64,000 nt of DNA from Lysinibacillus sp. SGAir0095 (GCF_005491425.1 NZ_CP028083.1:2256001-2320000); one strand, 5' to 3'. Counted from the first letter of the stretch, positions 53,336 to 61,260 are shown. Notes: generated by a model from the sequence alone, not told the origin. Program-made: numbers and translations.

Positions 53336-53723
53336 TTATAAGTAATAATAAAGTTTGCATTAAGGCAACACTTTCTGATGAAACATTTTGTTTAATCGAG
53401 TCTTTTTTCGATTTCTCTTGTTGATTCATTTTTTCTACAAGCGAAGATACCTCACTTTGTAGCATTCTCATTTGCAAGCGTATTTCTTGAAGATCTATTT
53501 CTTCGTATTGCATTTCCTCTTTTTCAATTGACTTTTTTATATCATTTAAACACATGCCTTGTGCTTTCCTATCTTCGATTACATGAATCCGTTCGATAGC
53601 TTCTGAAGTATAGTAACGATAATTTGAAGTAGAACGTTCAGCTTTTAATAATCCAAGATTTGTATAATAGTCAATTGTTCGTTTTGTAATTCCAGTAATA
53701 TCAGCTAGTTCACCAATTTTCAA
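53331..53723 (-). CDS. MerR-family transcriptional regulator
   Basis: The 130-residue protein has the MerR winged helix (MKIGELADITGITKRTIDYYTNLGLLKAERSTSNYRYY was read in pieces) and a long dimerisation coiled coil. A tail without the metal-binding Cys of classical MerR follows. The start is TTG 53723 with only a weak site (ACGAG) close by; GGAGGG is 18 nt upstream. Its stop TAG overlaps the AGGAGG of the CNNM gene. A MerR-type spaced promoter lies upstream. It probably controls its own operon, including the transporter. Confidence 0.88.
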   Translation of the reverse strand: MKIGELADITGITKRTIDYYTNLGLLKAERSTSNYRYYTSEAIERIHVIEDRKAQGMCLNDIKKSIEKEEMQYEEIDLQEIRLQMRMLQSEVSSLVEKMNQQEKSKKDSIKQNVSSESVALMQTLLLLIT

Positions 53724-53749
53724 TTTCTCGTTCCCAATTTACTCCCTCC

Positions 53750-53795
53750 AAACCATCACGTTATGGTTTTATTATACTAGTAATCTAGTATTAAT
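53750..53795 (-). promoter_or_regulatory. Promoter and operator of the merR-CNNM operon
   Basis: On the minus strand a -10 TATAAT (53776-53771) is preceded by the palindrome ACTAG-ATTA-CTAGT (53789-53776), where MerR proteins bind between -35 and -10. No good -35 is seen, as usual for MerR promoters. A second inverted repeat, AAACCAT-n6-ATGGTTT (53750-53769), lies in the transcribed leader. Confidence 0.55.
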
Positions 53796-54240
53796 TCTAT
53801 ACCTAGGTCCTTTTTTCACAATGTATTCAAATTTTCATGTTTTTTTAATCCTATTTCATATTAAAATTAAACCAATTTTTAGTTGTATCGTAAAACTTCA
53901 TCCTTGGATCAAGTTGAAGTTTTCAATTTTGCTTAAAATAACCATTAGTAGATAAGTCTTTTCTCTACTTTGTTCATTACAATTTCACTTAGCATGAATT
54001 ATCTTTGTAATGGAAATAAACTAATATTATTGAACTTTTTCTTATTATATTCAAAAAAGTTTACTACAGACCAAATTACTTGCATTTATCAATACAGAAG
54101 TTTCTTCATAAATTCAGGTTTTATCATATTTTCAGATACTCCCCTATTAATTGCGATGAGTTACAGGATATGCCCATTTTGTGTTGTTTCGGTCGAACTG
54201 TGGGTGGAAATAAAATTGATTCAGAGTATGATGGTATTAA
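53796..54240. other. AT-rich intergenic stretch before the tandem array
   Basis: No supported gene. An open frame at 53970-54275 runs into the repeat array, has no ribosome site and no protein-like composition. Nothing else is recognised. Confidence 0.5.
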
Positions 54241-54548
54241 ATGAAACGAATCTCGGACGCCTATTGCTCGAATAACGCGTTTCATTCCCTTTATGAAACG
54301 CATCTGGAACTCCTTTCGCTCGCATCACGCGTTTCATCCCCTTTATGAAACGCATCTGGAACTCCTTTCGCTCGCATCACGCGTTTCATCCCCTTTATGA
54401 AACGCATCTGGAACTCCTTTCGCTCGCATCACGCGTTTCATCTCCTTTATGAAACGCATCTGGAACTCCTTTCGCTCGCATCACGCGTTTCATCCCCTTT
54501 ATGAAACGCATCTGGAACTCCTTTCGCTTGCATCACGCGTTTCATCCC
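54241..54548. repeat. Six-copy 52-bp tandem repeat of inverted-repeat units
   Basis: Units start at 54241, 54293, 54345, 54397, 54449 and 54501, exactly 52 bp apart. Each begins ATGAAACGC and contains GCGTTTCAT nine bases from the next unit, so every unit can fold a 9-bp stem. The junction GCGTTTCAT-ccccttt-ATGAAACGC can also fold with a 7-nt loop. Units 2-6 are almost identical with single substitutions; unit 1 is divergent but of the same length. The array is more GC-rich than the flanks. It is intergenic. Function unknown; it looks like a clustered intergenic repeat or a multi-hairpin protein-binding site. Confidence 0.95.
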
Positions 54549-54901
54549 TCTTACTCGACCTTAATTTACTACTTGAACATCGTGTTTACTCTTCATCAGA
54601 ATATGACTAACGTCTAGCTGAACCCCTGATTGAACTAAATATGATTGCTTTGTATATCCCTTGAATCAACAAAAAAAGATTACTGTATCTGTCTTAAAAA
54701 CAATGCCTTTTGTGTACAACATCTCTGGATTAGTTTAAATTTTCTTATAAAATTCTAAAATCCTATTCCATATAGGCACAAATTTAATACGCAACAAATA
54801 ATATAAATGGTACGCAATTTAAGAATGTACTACCTAACATGTATAACAACTTATGGATTTAACTTGACCTCGGCATTTAATTTTTTTAGGGAGTGTAAAA
54901 C
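54549..54901. other. Intergenic stretch upstream of the HpaB-type gene
   Basis: AT-rich. TACGCAA occurs twice (54789 and 54812 region), and TTGACC at about 54864 could be a -35. Nothing firm was found. Confidence 0.4.
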
Positions 54902-56350
54902 ATGGGGGCTATAAGTGGGCAAGAATATATTAATAGGATCAATCAGTTGAACCCCGAAATTTGGGTTGATGGAAAAAGAATTAGCGGGTTACTTTCAGAA
55001 CATCCCCATTTTAAAGGGATCCTTCAATCAAAAGCTTCACTTTATGATTTACAACATCATCCAAAAATAAAACATGAAATGACCTTTCAATCCCCACAAT
55101 CAGGAAATGCTGTTGGTCTTTCCTTCCTAGCACCGAAAACGATAGAGGACTTAAAAAAAAGAGGAAAAATGATTGAGCATTGGGCTGCACACTCTCACGG
55201 TATTATGGGGCGTAGTCCAGATTATTTAAACTCTGTGTTAATGAGCTTTGCCTCTTCTTCGGGTTACTTGCAAGGAAAAGAAAATAGCTTTCCGGAAAAT
55301 CTCATTAGACTATACGATACTGCAAGAGAAAATGATTTAACTTTTACCCATACATTTATTACACCACAAGTAAATCGTTCTCAACTCCATCTTGAAAATG
55401 GCGATGCACCAATTGCAGCGCGAGTAGTTGATGAAAATGAGGAAGGGATCGTTATTAATGGTGCTCGCCTTCTCGCCACTCAGGGAGGATTAACTGATGA
55501 AGTATTAGTTTTTAGTATCGGAAAATTCATATTCAATGAAGAAGAAGCTTTTGCATTCTCCATTCCTTCGAATACAAAAGGTTTAAAATTTATCTGTAGA
55601 GATACGTTTATTGGTGGAGAATCTGAATTTGATCATCCATTAAGTTCCAAGTATGAGGAAATGGACTCGATTGTTGTTTTTGATAATGTTTTAGTACCAT
55701 GGGAGAGAGTATTTTTTTACAACAATGGCGATGTAGCAGAAGAGTTCTTGGAGAAATGCTCCTTCAATGCTTTTGCTAAACATCAAGTTTTAATTCGACA
55801 AATCGTAAAAACCGAATTTATTTTAGGAATTGCACAACTGCTTATAAAAACGATTAACGTTCGAGAATACCAACATATTCAAGAAAAAATGTCTGAAATT
55901 ATTATCGGAATTGAAACTTTAAAGGCATTGCTAGAAAAATCAGAGAACCATGCTTCTCTAGATGAATGGGGTTATATGAGACCTGATGTGCTTCCATTAA
56001 AGGTTGCTGGCAATCTATTCCCTAAAATGTATCCACGCTTTATTGAAATTATTCAATTAATCGGAGCAAGTGGAATTATTACGTTACCTACAGAACAAGC
56101 ATTTCACTCTCCGATTCGAAATGATTTAGATCAATATCTCCAGGCTGCAACAAAACCTGCATATGATCGGGTTAAAATTTTCCGATTAGCATGGGATTTA
56201 TCAATGAGTGCATTTGGAACGAGACAAACACAATATGAAAGATATTTTTTTGGCGATCCAATTCGTTTATCTAGTGAGCTCTATAATAGCTATCCTGTCA
56301 ACGATTACGTTAGTAAAGTTAACCAATTCCTAAAGATTAATAACGATTAA
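54902..56350 (+). CDS. 4-hydroxyphenylacetate 3-hydroxylase (HpaB)-family FADH2-dependent monooxygenase
   Basis: The 482-residue protein matches the oxygenase component of two-component aromatic hydroxylases. It starts SGQEYINRINQLNPEIWVDGKRI and has FASSSGYLQG, the FAD/substrate region TFTHTFITPQVNRS, and GARLLATQGGLTDEVLVFSIG. DNVLVPWERVFFYNN and the C-terminal IGASGIITLPTEQAFHSP are also typical. It adds oxygen to a phenol using reduced FAD from a separate reductase that is not in the window. Length is right for HpaB (B. subtilis YoaI). AGGGAG precedes the ATG. Monocistronic. Confidence 0.93.
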   Translation: MGAISGQEYINRINQLNPEIWVDGKRISGLLSEHPHFKGILQSKASLYDLQHHPKIKHEMTFQSPQSGNAVGLSFLAPKTIEDLKKRGKMIEHWAAHSHGIMGRSPDYLNSVLMSFASSSGYLQGKENSFPENLIRLYDTARENDLTFTHTFITPQVNRSQLHLENGDAPIAARVVDENEEGIVINGARLLATQGGLTDEVLVFSIGKFIFNEEEAFAFSIPSNTKGLKFICRDTFIGGESEFDHPLSSKYEEMDSIVVFDNVLVPWERVFFYNNGDVAEEFLEKCSFNAFAKHQVLIRQIVKTEFILGIAQLLIKTINVREYQHIQEKMSEIIIGIETLKALLEKSENHASLDEWGYMRPDVLPLKVAGNLFPKMYPRFIEIIQLIGASGIITLPTEQAFHSPIRNDLDQYLQAATKPAYDRVKIFRLAWDLSMSAFGTRQTQYERYFFGDPIRLSSELYNSYPVNDYVSKVNQFLKINND

Positions 56351-56363
56351 ATGAATACAAACA

Positions 56364-56405
56364 AAAACTACTTACAATAATCAACCATCGTAAGTAGTTT
56401 TCCTT
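56364..56405 (+). terminator. Terminator of the HpaB-type gene
   Basis: AAAACTACTTAC and GTAAGTAGTTTT form a perfect 12-bp stem with a 14-nt loop, then CCTTTTT. Confidence 0.85.
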
Positions 56406-56421
56406 TTTACTTATATTTCCT

Positions 56422-57501
56422 CTAAAGTCGGATTCGATAAAGTTTATCATCATTTTCACTGGGATTCCCTCGTCCATCTGTATTATTGGTGATAAAATAT
56501 AAATACTCTCCATCCACAAATACATCCCTTACCCGACCTAGTCCTGTAATAAATTCATTTTCATTTTTATTTGGTAAATCAAATTCTAAAACTGCTTCCC
56601 CTCTTAAGGCGGCAACATATAATTTATCGTCAATATAGCTTAATCCAGACGGTGCCCATGTCGAATCAGTTCCTGAAGTAAAGAGTGGTGTCACCATTCC
56701 TTCTTTCTCTTCATTCCCTTCAATAATAGGCCAACCATAGTTTTGACCAGGTTTGATTAAATTGATTTCATCATTTGCATCATTTCCATGTTCACTTGCA
56801 TACATAGTACCATCAGGTGACCAAGTGATTCCTTGTGGATTGCGATGTCCGTAGCTGTACACAAATGAATTGGGGAAAGGATTATCAGATGGTATAGTGC
56901 CATCCAAATTCAATCGTAAAATTTTACCACCTAATGATTTTAATTCTTGTGGAGTTGATGTATCTCCAGCATCACCTGTTGTTGCATAGAGCTTTTCATC
57001 AGGTCCAATTTCTATACGACCACCGTGATGGCGAGTGCCACTTGGAATTTTATCTAGAAGAATTGATTCTTCTTTCCAAGTGTCACCTTCATAAAGCAGT
57101 GTTACAATGCGGTTGAACTGACCGGACTCATCGACATAAGTGTAGTAAGCATAGGCAATTTTAGATTGCTCAAAATCAGGTGAAAGAACAAACCCCAAAA
57201 ATCCAGCTTCGGATGCAGTGGCCAATTCTTTTTCAAGCTTAACGCTCTGCTTTTCGGTTTTCCCATCTTCAATTTTAACAATACCACCAGTTCTTTCTGA
57301 TAGATAAAATAGATCACCTGTCTTTTCGATTGACCACGGTATATTTAAACTTTCTGCAATCACTTCCAGCTTCTCATCTTCTACCTTAGTTACTTCTATC
57401 ATTTCATTCTTCTGTTGTTCAGAAAAATTTGATGCGTTAAAGAATGAGCAACCAGTTAGAAGAAATAGCGTACTGCTTAGCATTAACGTTACATTTCTCA
57501 A
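56422..57501 (-). CDS. PQQ-dependent sugar dehydrogenase-like lipoprotein (glucose/sorbosone dehydrogenase fold)
   Basis: Read from TTG 57501 (AAAGGAG 7 nt upstream), the protein is 359 residues with a lipobox LLTGC near residue 18. The rest is a six-bladed beta-propeller of the soluble glucose dehydrogenase/YliI group: LNIPWSIEKTGDLFYLSER, GFLGFVLSPDF, HHGGRIEIGPDEKLYATTGDAGD, YGHRNPQGITWSPDGTMYASEHG and NYGWPIIEG. It would oxidise sugars outside the membrane. Whether PQQ is bound is not known; Gram-positive hosts usually lack its synthesis. An upstream in-frame ATG (57561) is rejected. Confidence 0.88.
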   Translation of the reverse strand: MRNVTLMLSSTLFLLTGCSFFNASNFSEQQKNEMIEVTKVEDEKLEVIAESLNIPWSIEKTGDLFYLSERTGGIVKIEDGKTEKQSVKLEKELATASEAGFLGFVLSPDFEQSKIAYAYYTYVDESGQFNRIVTLLYEGDTWKEESILLDKIPSGTRHHGGRIEIGPDEKLYATTGDAGDTSTPQELKSLGGKILRLNLDGTIPSDNPFPNSFVYSYGHRNPQGITWSPDGTMYASEHGNDANDEINLIKPGQNYGWPIIEGNEEKEGMVTPLFTSGTDSTWAPSGLSYIDDKLYVAALRGEAVLEFDLPNKNENEFITGLGRVRDVFVDGEYLYFITNNTDGRGNPSENDDKLYRIRL

Positions 57502-57568
57502 ATTGCTTCTCCTTTCTCCATTTACTTCTTCTACATTATTTACACAAAAATGGAATTCCATAATTGAA

Positions 57569-57610
57569 AATAAGCCTATTTGAAACTTTTTACGGTTTAA
57601 ATAGGCTTTT
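57569..57610 (-). terminator. Terminator of hslO
   Basis: AAGCCTATTT and AAATAGGCTT form a perfect 10-bp stem; on the minus strand it lies 5-7 bp past the stop codon and continues ATTTTC. Confidence 0.75.
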
Positions 57611-57614
57611 AAGC

Positions 57615-58508
57615 TTAATTTAATTGGATATTAATTTCATTTACTAAGCTTTGTAACTCTTCTTCTGTAAAATCATATTTCTCTAAGCAAAAGTGACATT
57701 GTGTTTCAATGCTGCCCTCTTCTTCAATCATTTCTTCTAGTTCCTTTGCCCCTAATCCAATCAGCGCACGGCTATAACGTTCTTTTGAACAAGTACATTG
57801 GAATTGAACCGGCATTGTATTTAAAATTTGAACATCGCCATCTTTTCCGAGAACTGCTTCTAAAATCTCTTCGGGTGTCATCCCTTTTTCAATCATCTTT
57901 GAAACGGGTTCAATTGTAGCTAAATGTTTTTCTAATGCTGCAACTGTCTCTTCTTCACAGCCTGGCATTAATTGAATAATGAAGCCACCTGCAGCTAAAA
58001 TTGTGTTATCAGGATTTACTAGAACTCCTAATCCTACTGATGATGGCACCTGTTCACTTGTAGCAAAGTAATATGTAAAATCTTCAGCTATTTCACCCGA
58101 GACAATCGGAACCTGACTTGAAAACATTTCTTTCATTCCTAAATCTTTTACAACGGATAAAAACCCTTCTGTTCCAACACCTGCACGCACGTCTAATTTT
58201 CCTTGAGCATTTAAATCAAAGTGAATCTGACCATTTGTTACGAATCCGCGGACATTCCCTTTTGCATCCGAGTCAATTACCATTGCACCAATTGGACCAT
58301 TGCCTTCTACTTTAATAGTTATTTTATCTTCCCCTTTAAGCATTGCCCCCATCATCAAACCAGCAGTCATCGATCTACCAAGTGCAGCTGAAACAACCGG
58401 CCATGTATGATGTCTTTTTTGCGCATCGGCAACAGTTTCTGTTGTACGTGCCGCAAAAGCACGAACTTGTCCATTAAACCCTACTGCTCTTACTAAATAA
58501 TCTTTCAT
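57615..58508 (-). CDS. hslO: Redox-regulated chaperone Hsp33
   Basis: The 297-residue cytoplasmic holdase binds unfolding proteins under oxidative heat stress. The start [22 protein letters not shown] (read in parts) and the [22 protein letters not shown] segment are typical. The C-terminal redox switch has Cys 238 and 240 (CTC) and Cys 271 and 274 (CHFC), which bind zinc when reduced. GGAGTT precedes the ATG. It follows the divergent-facing MarR gene on the same strand with a 65-bp gap. Confidence 0.97.
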   Translation of the reverse strand: MKDYLVRAVGFNGQVRAFAARTTETVADAQKRHHTWPVVSAALGRSMTAGLMMGAMLKGEDKITIKVEGNGPIGAMVIDSDAKGNVRGFVTNGQIHFDLNAQGKLDVRAGVGTEGFLSVVKDLGMKEMFSSQVPIVSGEIAEDFTYYFATSEQVPSSVGLGVLVNPDNTILAAGGFIIQLMPGCEEETVAALEKHLATIEPVSKMIEKGMTPEEILEAVLGKDGDVQILNTMPVQFQCTCSKERYSRALIGLGAKELEEMIEEEGSIETQCHFCLEKYDFTEEELQSLVNEINIQLN

Positions 58509-58573
58509 TTATATTAACTCCTATCTAAAATCTATTTTTCACAGTTTTATGGGATCTACCCTTGATTGAAAGT

Positions 58574-58996
58574 TTACTTTATATTTACTTGAATACGGTT
58601 AAGCATATCCATTAAACACCGTAATTCTACCTCACTAAATTGATGAAACATCTGGTTAGCGAAACTTAACTTATCTTTCTGACAGCTTATGGCTTGTTTG
58701 TAGCCGGCATCTGTTAAATGAACAATTGTTTCACGGTTATCTGTTGGATTTCTTCTTCTGGAAACAAGTCCATCTGCCTCTAATTGCTTAAGGTGACGTG
58801 TAATAGCAGCATGATCGATATTAACTATTCTTTGTAAACGAGATTGAGAAATTTCACTATGTTGAACTAGCTGATACAAAAGTTCGAATCGAGATAAGCT
58901 AAAGTTTGTATTTCTCTCGAATTTTGGACCTAATTGATTGCTAATCGTTTTAAAAAGAAACAGTAGCTCTTCCTGCTCTGAAATTGTAAACTTCAT
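58574..58996 (-). CDS. MarR-family transcriptional regulator
   Basis: The 140-residue winged-helix protein has ISQSRLQRIVNIDHAAITRHLKQLEADGLVSRRRNPTDNRETIVHLT (read in pieces), so it is a close relative of the regulator at 19079. ATG 58996 has GAGGAGG upstream at about 12 nt; two in-frame ATGs further up (59044 and 59068) are less likely. It is divergent from the GNAT gene at 59309, with about 210 bp between them, so it may control that gene. hslO follows on the same strand. Confidence 0.9.
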   Translation of the reverse strand: MKFTISEQEELLFLFKTISNQLGPKFERNTNFSLSRFELLYQLVQHSEISQSRLQRIVNIDHAAITRHLKQLEADGLVSRRRNPTDNRETIVHLTDAGYKQAISCQKDKLSFANQMFHQFSEVELRCLMDMLNRIQVNIK

Positions 58997-59173
58997 TCTT
59001 ATACCTACCTCCTCGTCTAAAGTTAAATCTACTTTTATCGTCATTTCAATGTTTGAGCCCTCAATCATTGACCCCTCAATAATATAGACTGTTTCTATTT
59101 GGAAATCAAATAAAAAGATTGATTATGCACTTATTTTATTGGATATATGTGGAAATATAGATTAATTCTAATT

Positions 59174-59179
59174 TATAAT
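59174..59179 (+). promoter_or_regulatory. Candidate -10 of the leader-peptide/GNAT transcript
   Basis: A perfect TATAAT lies 31 bp before the leader-peptide ATG. No good -35 is seen 16-18 bp upstream, so the promoter may depend on an activator or be weak. Confidence 0.4.
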
Positions 59180-59209
59180 AGATTTAATTCGATGAAAGGT
59201 GTGATGAAA

Positions 59210-59242
59210 ATGACTAAAAATGAAAAAGTGATTGAAAAGTAA
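59210..59242 (+). CDS. Leader peptide MTKNEKVIEK of a likely translational attenuator
   Basis: A ten-codon frame has its own AAAGGTG ribosome site and ends at TAA 59240-59242, 66 bp before the GNAT start. Its last codons contain GATTGAAAAG, one arm of the first hairpin of the attenuator. The layout is like the leader peptides of inducible cat and erm genes, though the peptide itself is not one I know. Confidence 0.6.
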   Translation: MTKNEKVIEK

Positions 59243-59299
59243 AGCACTAAAACTCTCTTTTCAATCCAATATCTCAACCTATTATTTGCTGAAAAGAGG
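59230..59299 (+). promoter_or_regulatory. Mutually exclusive hairpins controlling the GNAT ribosome site
   Basis: Segment 1 GATTGAAAAG (59230-59239, end of the leader frame) pairs perfectly with segment 2 CTTTTCAATC (59257-59266). Segment 2, as CTCTTTTC (59255-59262), also pairs perfectly with segment 3 GAAAAGAG (59291-59298), which holds the Shine-Dalgarno of the GNAT gene. So 1:2 frees and 2:3 hides the ribosome site. Confidence 0.65.
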
Positions 59300-59308
59300 T
59301 TATTCTTA

Positions 59309-59845
59309 ATGTATTCAGATAACGAACTAACAATCCGTCCGATTAAAGAAAATGATCTAACAAGACTTTGGGAGCTAATATATAAGGAAGAACAGCCGGA
59401 GTGGAAGAAATGGGATGCTCCTTATTTTCCACATCAAGCATTGTCTTTTGAAGAGTATTTACCCAAGGGAACGACTTTCATAAATAACGAAAAATTCTGG
59501 GCTATTGAAGTGAATAGTGAAGTTCGAGGTACCATTTCTTATTATTGGGAGCATGAACCTTCCTTGTGGCTTGAAATGGGTATTGTTTTTCATGAATCCT
59601 CTTCTTGGGGGAAAGGTCTTGGAACAAGGGCTATGAAATTATGGATCGATCATCTATTTTCTACCCTGCCGCTTGTAAGAGTTGGCTATACCACATGGTC
59701 CGGGAACGAGCGTATGATTCGTGTTGGCGAAAAACTCGGTATGACATTAGAAGCACGAATCCGGAAGGTTCGATTATACAATAATCGCTATTATGATTCG
59801 ATACGTATGGGGTTACTACGTGAAGAATGGGAAAATAAGAAATAG
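59309..59845 (+). CDS. GNAT-family N-acetyltransferase (RimJ/RimL type)
   Basis: The 178-residue enzyme starts LTIRPIKENDLTRLWELIYKEEQPEWKKWDAPYF (read in parts), typical of RimJ/RimL relatives. Its acetyl-CoA loop is SSWGKGLGTRAMKLW and the following motif is GYTTWSGNERMIRVGEKLGMTLEARIRK. It could acetylate a protein N-terminus, a polyamine or a drug. The leader peptide and paired hairpins upstream suggest induction by something that affects ribosomes, which would fit a resistance role. AAGAGG stands 9 nt before the ATG. Confidence 0.9.
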   Translation: MYSDNELTIRPIKENDLTRLWELIYKEEQPEWKKWDAPYFPHQALSFEEYLPKGTTFINNEKFWAIEVNSEVRGTISYYWEHEPSLWLEMGIVFHESSSWGKGLGTRAMKLWIDHLFSTLPLVRVGYTTWSGNERMIRVGEKLGMTLEARIRKVRLYNNRYYDSIRMGLLREEWENKK

Positions 59846-59854
59846 TTAAAGGAA

Positions 59855-59888
59855 AAAGAGTTGGTTTGTCTACCTTGGCCAACTCTTT
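59855..59888 (+). terminator. Terminator of the GNAT gene
   Basis: AAAGAGTTGG and CCAACTCTTT form a perfect 10-bp stem with a 14-nt loop, 9 bp after the stop codon. Confidence 0.75.
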
Positions 59889-59929
59889 ACTAGTTCTTTC
59901 CATGAGTAGACATAATTATATTATTTATA

Positions 59930-60247
59930 TCATTGCCCCACTACCGGGATGTTCCTATACTCCTCTTCAACAATTTCAGTTCCAGGAATTAAAGTAGCTT
60001 GAAAAGCATTGAAATATTCTTGAATCTCATTTTGCTCATTTATGAGTTTTATTTTTTTCCGATATTCTTCTTTCTCACATTTATAAAAAGCCATCTCAAT
60101 CCAATTGACCGGAGAGATTTGATTTTGTAAATAGATAACTTCAATATTTAATTGCTCTTTATAGATTTTTAATACTTTTTGCTGAATTTCTAAATAGTGA
60201 TTAATTTTATCCTCTTGAATTTGATAGCGGTAAACTTTAACAAACAT
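59930..60247 (-). CDS. Hypothetical protein, possible dimeric alpha-beta-barrel fold
   Basis: The 105-residue protein starts MFVKVYRYQIQEDKINHYLEIQQ, with a strand-helix-strand pattern and a central VNWIEMAFYKCEKEEYRKKI. This is reminiscent of NIPSNAP/antibiotic-monooxygenase-type ferredoxin-like folds. No family is certain. A strong GGGGGG site precedes the ATG. It is a single gene convergent with the GNAT gene. Confidence 0.65.
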   Translation of the reverse strand: MFVKVYRYQIQEDKINHYLEIQQKVLKIYKEQLNIEVIYLQNQISPVNWIEMAFYKCEKEEYRKKIKLINEQNEIQEYFNAFQATLIPGTEIVEEEYRNIPVVGQ

Positions 60248-60489
60248 ATATAAATCCCCCCTTTTTAAGCTATTCCCTTAAAATATTACCAAATTTTGAT
60301 TAGAAATTTTGTGAAAATTTATGAAACCGTCATCAATATGAACAATATGTGAAATGTTTCACTAGCTATTTTCTTTTCATTTTTTTAGGTGTACAATGAA
60401 TTCAAGTTGATATATAACAACGGAAAACAAGTAACATAAAATCTATATTGTTATATAACAATATACTATTAAATGGAGGAGATCCGATC

Positions 60490-60612
60490 ATGTGGGTAAT
60501 CACTATTTTTGAGAAAAATACGTATCGTATGTTCGAATTTGAAAATGAAATGGAAGCAACTTTAGCCCTCAAAGGATTAAAAAGCTCCGCCATCTTATCG
60601 TATACAAAATAA
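60490..60612 (+). CDS. Small protein of 40 residues, first of a tandem pair
   Basis: The frame starts at ATG 60490 with GGAGGAG 8 nt upstream and reads MWVITIFEKNTYRMFEFENE with a C-terminal half ending ILSYTK. The pattern, two strands joined by an acidic turn and helix, is shared with the next gene. Similar short MWV-starting peptides occur in Bacillus genomes, with no known role. The two copies and good ribosome sites argue for a real gene. Confidence 0.75.
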   Translation: MWVITIFEKNTYRMFEFENEMEATLALKGLKSSAILSYTK

Positions 60613-60694
60613 TACTTAGTCTTTTGAAAATGTATTTCTTATTGCTGCGGTCTATTTAGATAAATTAAATCAGAACATTAGGAGGCGACCCGAC

Positions 60695-60832
60695 ATGTGG
60701 GTAGTTACAATTTTTGAGGAAAAAACTTATCGTATTTTTGAATTTGACACAAAAGAAGAAGCCATGACAGTAGTACAAAATACTGAAGCACCAGCAATCC
60801 TTTCCTATACAAAATTAACTTTAGTAGCCTAA
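60695..60832 (+). CDS. Small protein of 45 residues, second of a tandem pair
   Basis: ATG 60695 follows AGGAGGCG. The protein reads MWVVTIFEEKTYRIFEFDTK and then a helix and APAILSYTKLTLVA. Over the shared 40 positions it is clearly a paralogue of the preceding protein, with the same MWV.TIFE..TYR.FEF start and AILSYTK end. A terminator-like hairpin follows the stop, so the pair is a two-gene unit upstream of, but separate from, proBA. Confidence 0.75.
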   Translation: MWVVTIFEEKTYRIFEFDTKEEAMTVVQNTEAPAILSYTKLTLVA

Positions 60833-60839
60833 AATTTTC

Positions 60840-60868
60840 GAGACATCGCTTTTGATATCTCTTTTATC
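60840..60868 (+). terminator. Terminator of the small-protein pair
   Basis: GAGA-c-ATC pairs with GAT-a-TCTC, followed by TTTTATC, 7 bp after the stop codon. Confidence 0.55.
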
Positions 60869-60905
60869 TATATTTCATTAAATTCAGAACTTTCACAAAA
60901 CTACA

Positions 60906-60934
60906 TTGACAATATAGAAAATATATTGCATATT
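60906..60934 (+). promoter_or_regulatory. Promoter of the T-box/proBA operon
   Basis: TTGACA (60906-60911) and CATATT (60929-60934) are separated by exactly 17 bp, directly upstream of the T-box leader. Confidence 0.7.
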
Positions 60935-60977
60935 AGATTCAAATAATAAACAGCATATCGAAGACTAGTATGTAAAA

Positions 60978-61187
60978 AACTATTGGAAAGAGAGCGATGT
61001 TCACCGGCTGAAAGACATCGTACAAAAAGAATTACAGAACCTACTTCGCCAGCCTCTAGCAAAACTAGACGCAGACTCAAGCGTTATGAGCACAAGTGGG
61101 AATTGCATTTGCATTCCAATCTAGGTGGTACCACGGAAAATTAGCCTTTTTCGCCCTAATCTATAGGGTGGAAAAGGCTTTTTATTT
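60978..61187 (+). ncRNA. T-box riboswitch (tRNA-Pro sensing) controlling proBA
   Basis: The leader contains the T-box core AGGTGGTACCACGG at 61123-61136 in front of an intrinsic terminator at 61143-61187 (arms AGCCTTTTTCGCCCT and AGGGTGGAAAAGGCT, then a T-run). Stem I lies from about 60985. The codon-like triplet CCT at 61040-61042, within AGAACCTAC, is a good candidate specifier for proline. Uncharged tRNA-Pro would favour the antiterminator, so proBA is made when proline is short. This matches the T-box of B. subtilis proBA. Confidence 0.92.
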
Positions 61188-61260
61188 TATTAAAAATAGT
61201 GACACCTTCCCAAATTAATAAGTTTTATAACCAGTTGACTGAGATCAAGGAGGAACTTAT

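Noticed and set aside
53970..54275. 101-codon plus-strand frame before the tandem array
   Set aside because: No ribosome site, unlikely composition, and its end lies inside the first repeat unit.
54241..54548. CRISPR array
   Set aside because: The whole 52-bp unit repeats, with no unique spacers and no cas genes, so it is a plain tandem array.
60402..60593. 63-codon minus-strand frame
   Set aside because: Antisense to the 40-residue small protein, which has a much better ribosome site and a paralogue next to it.
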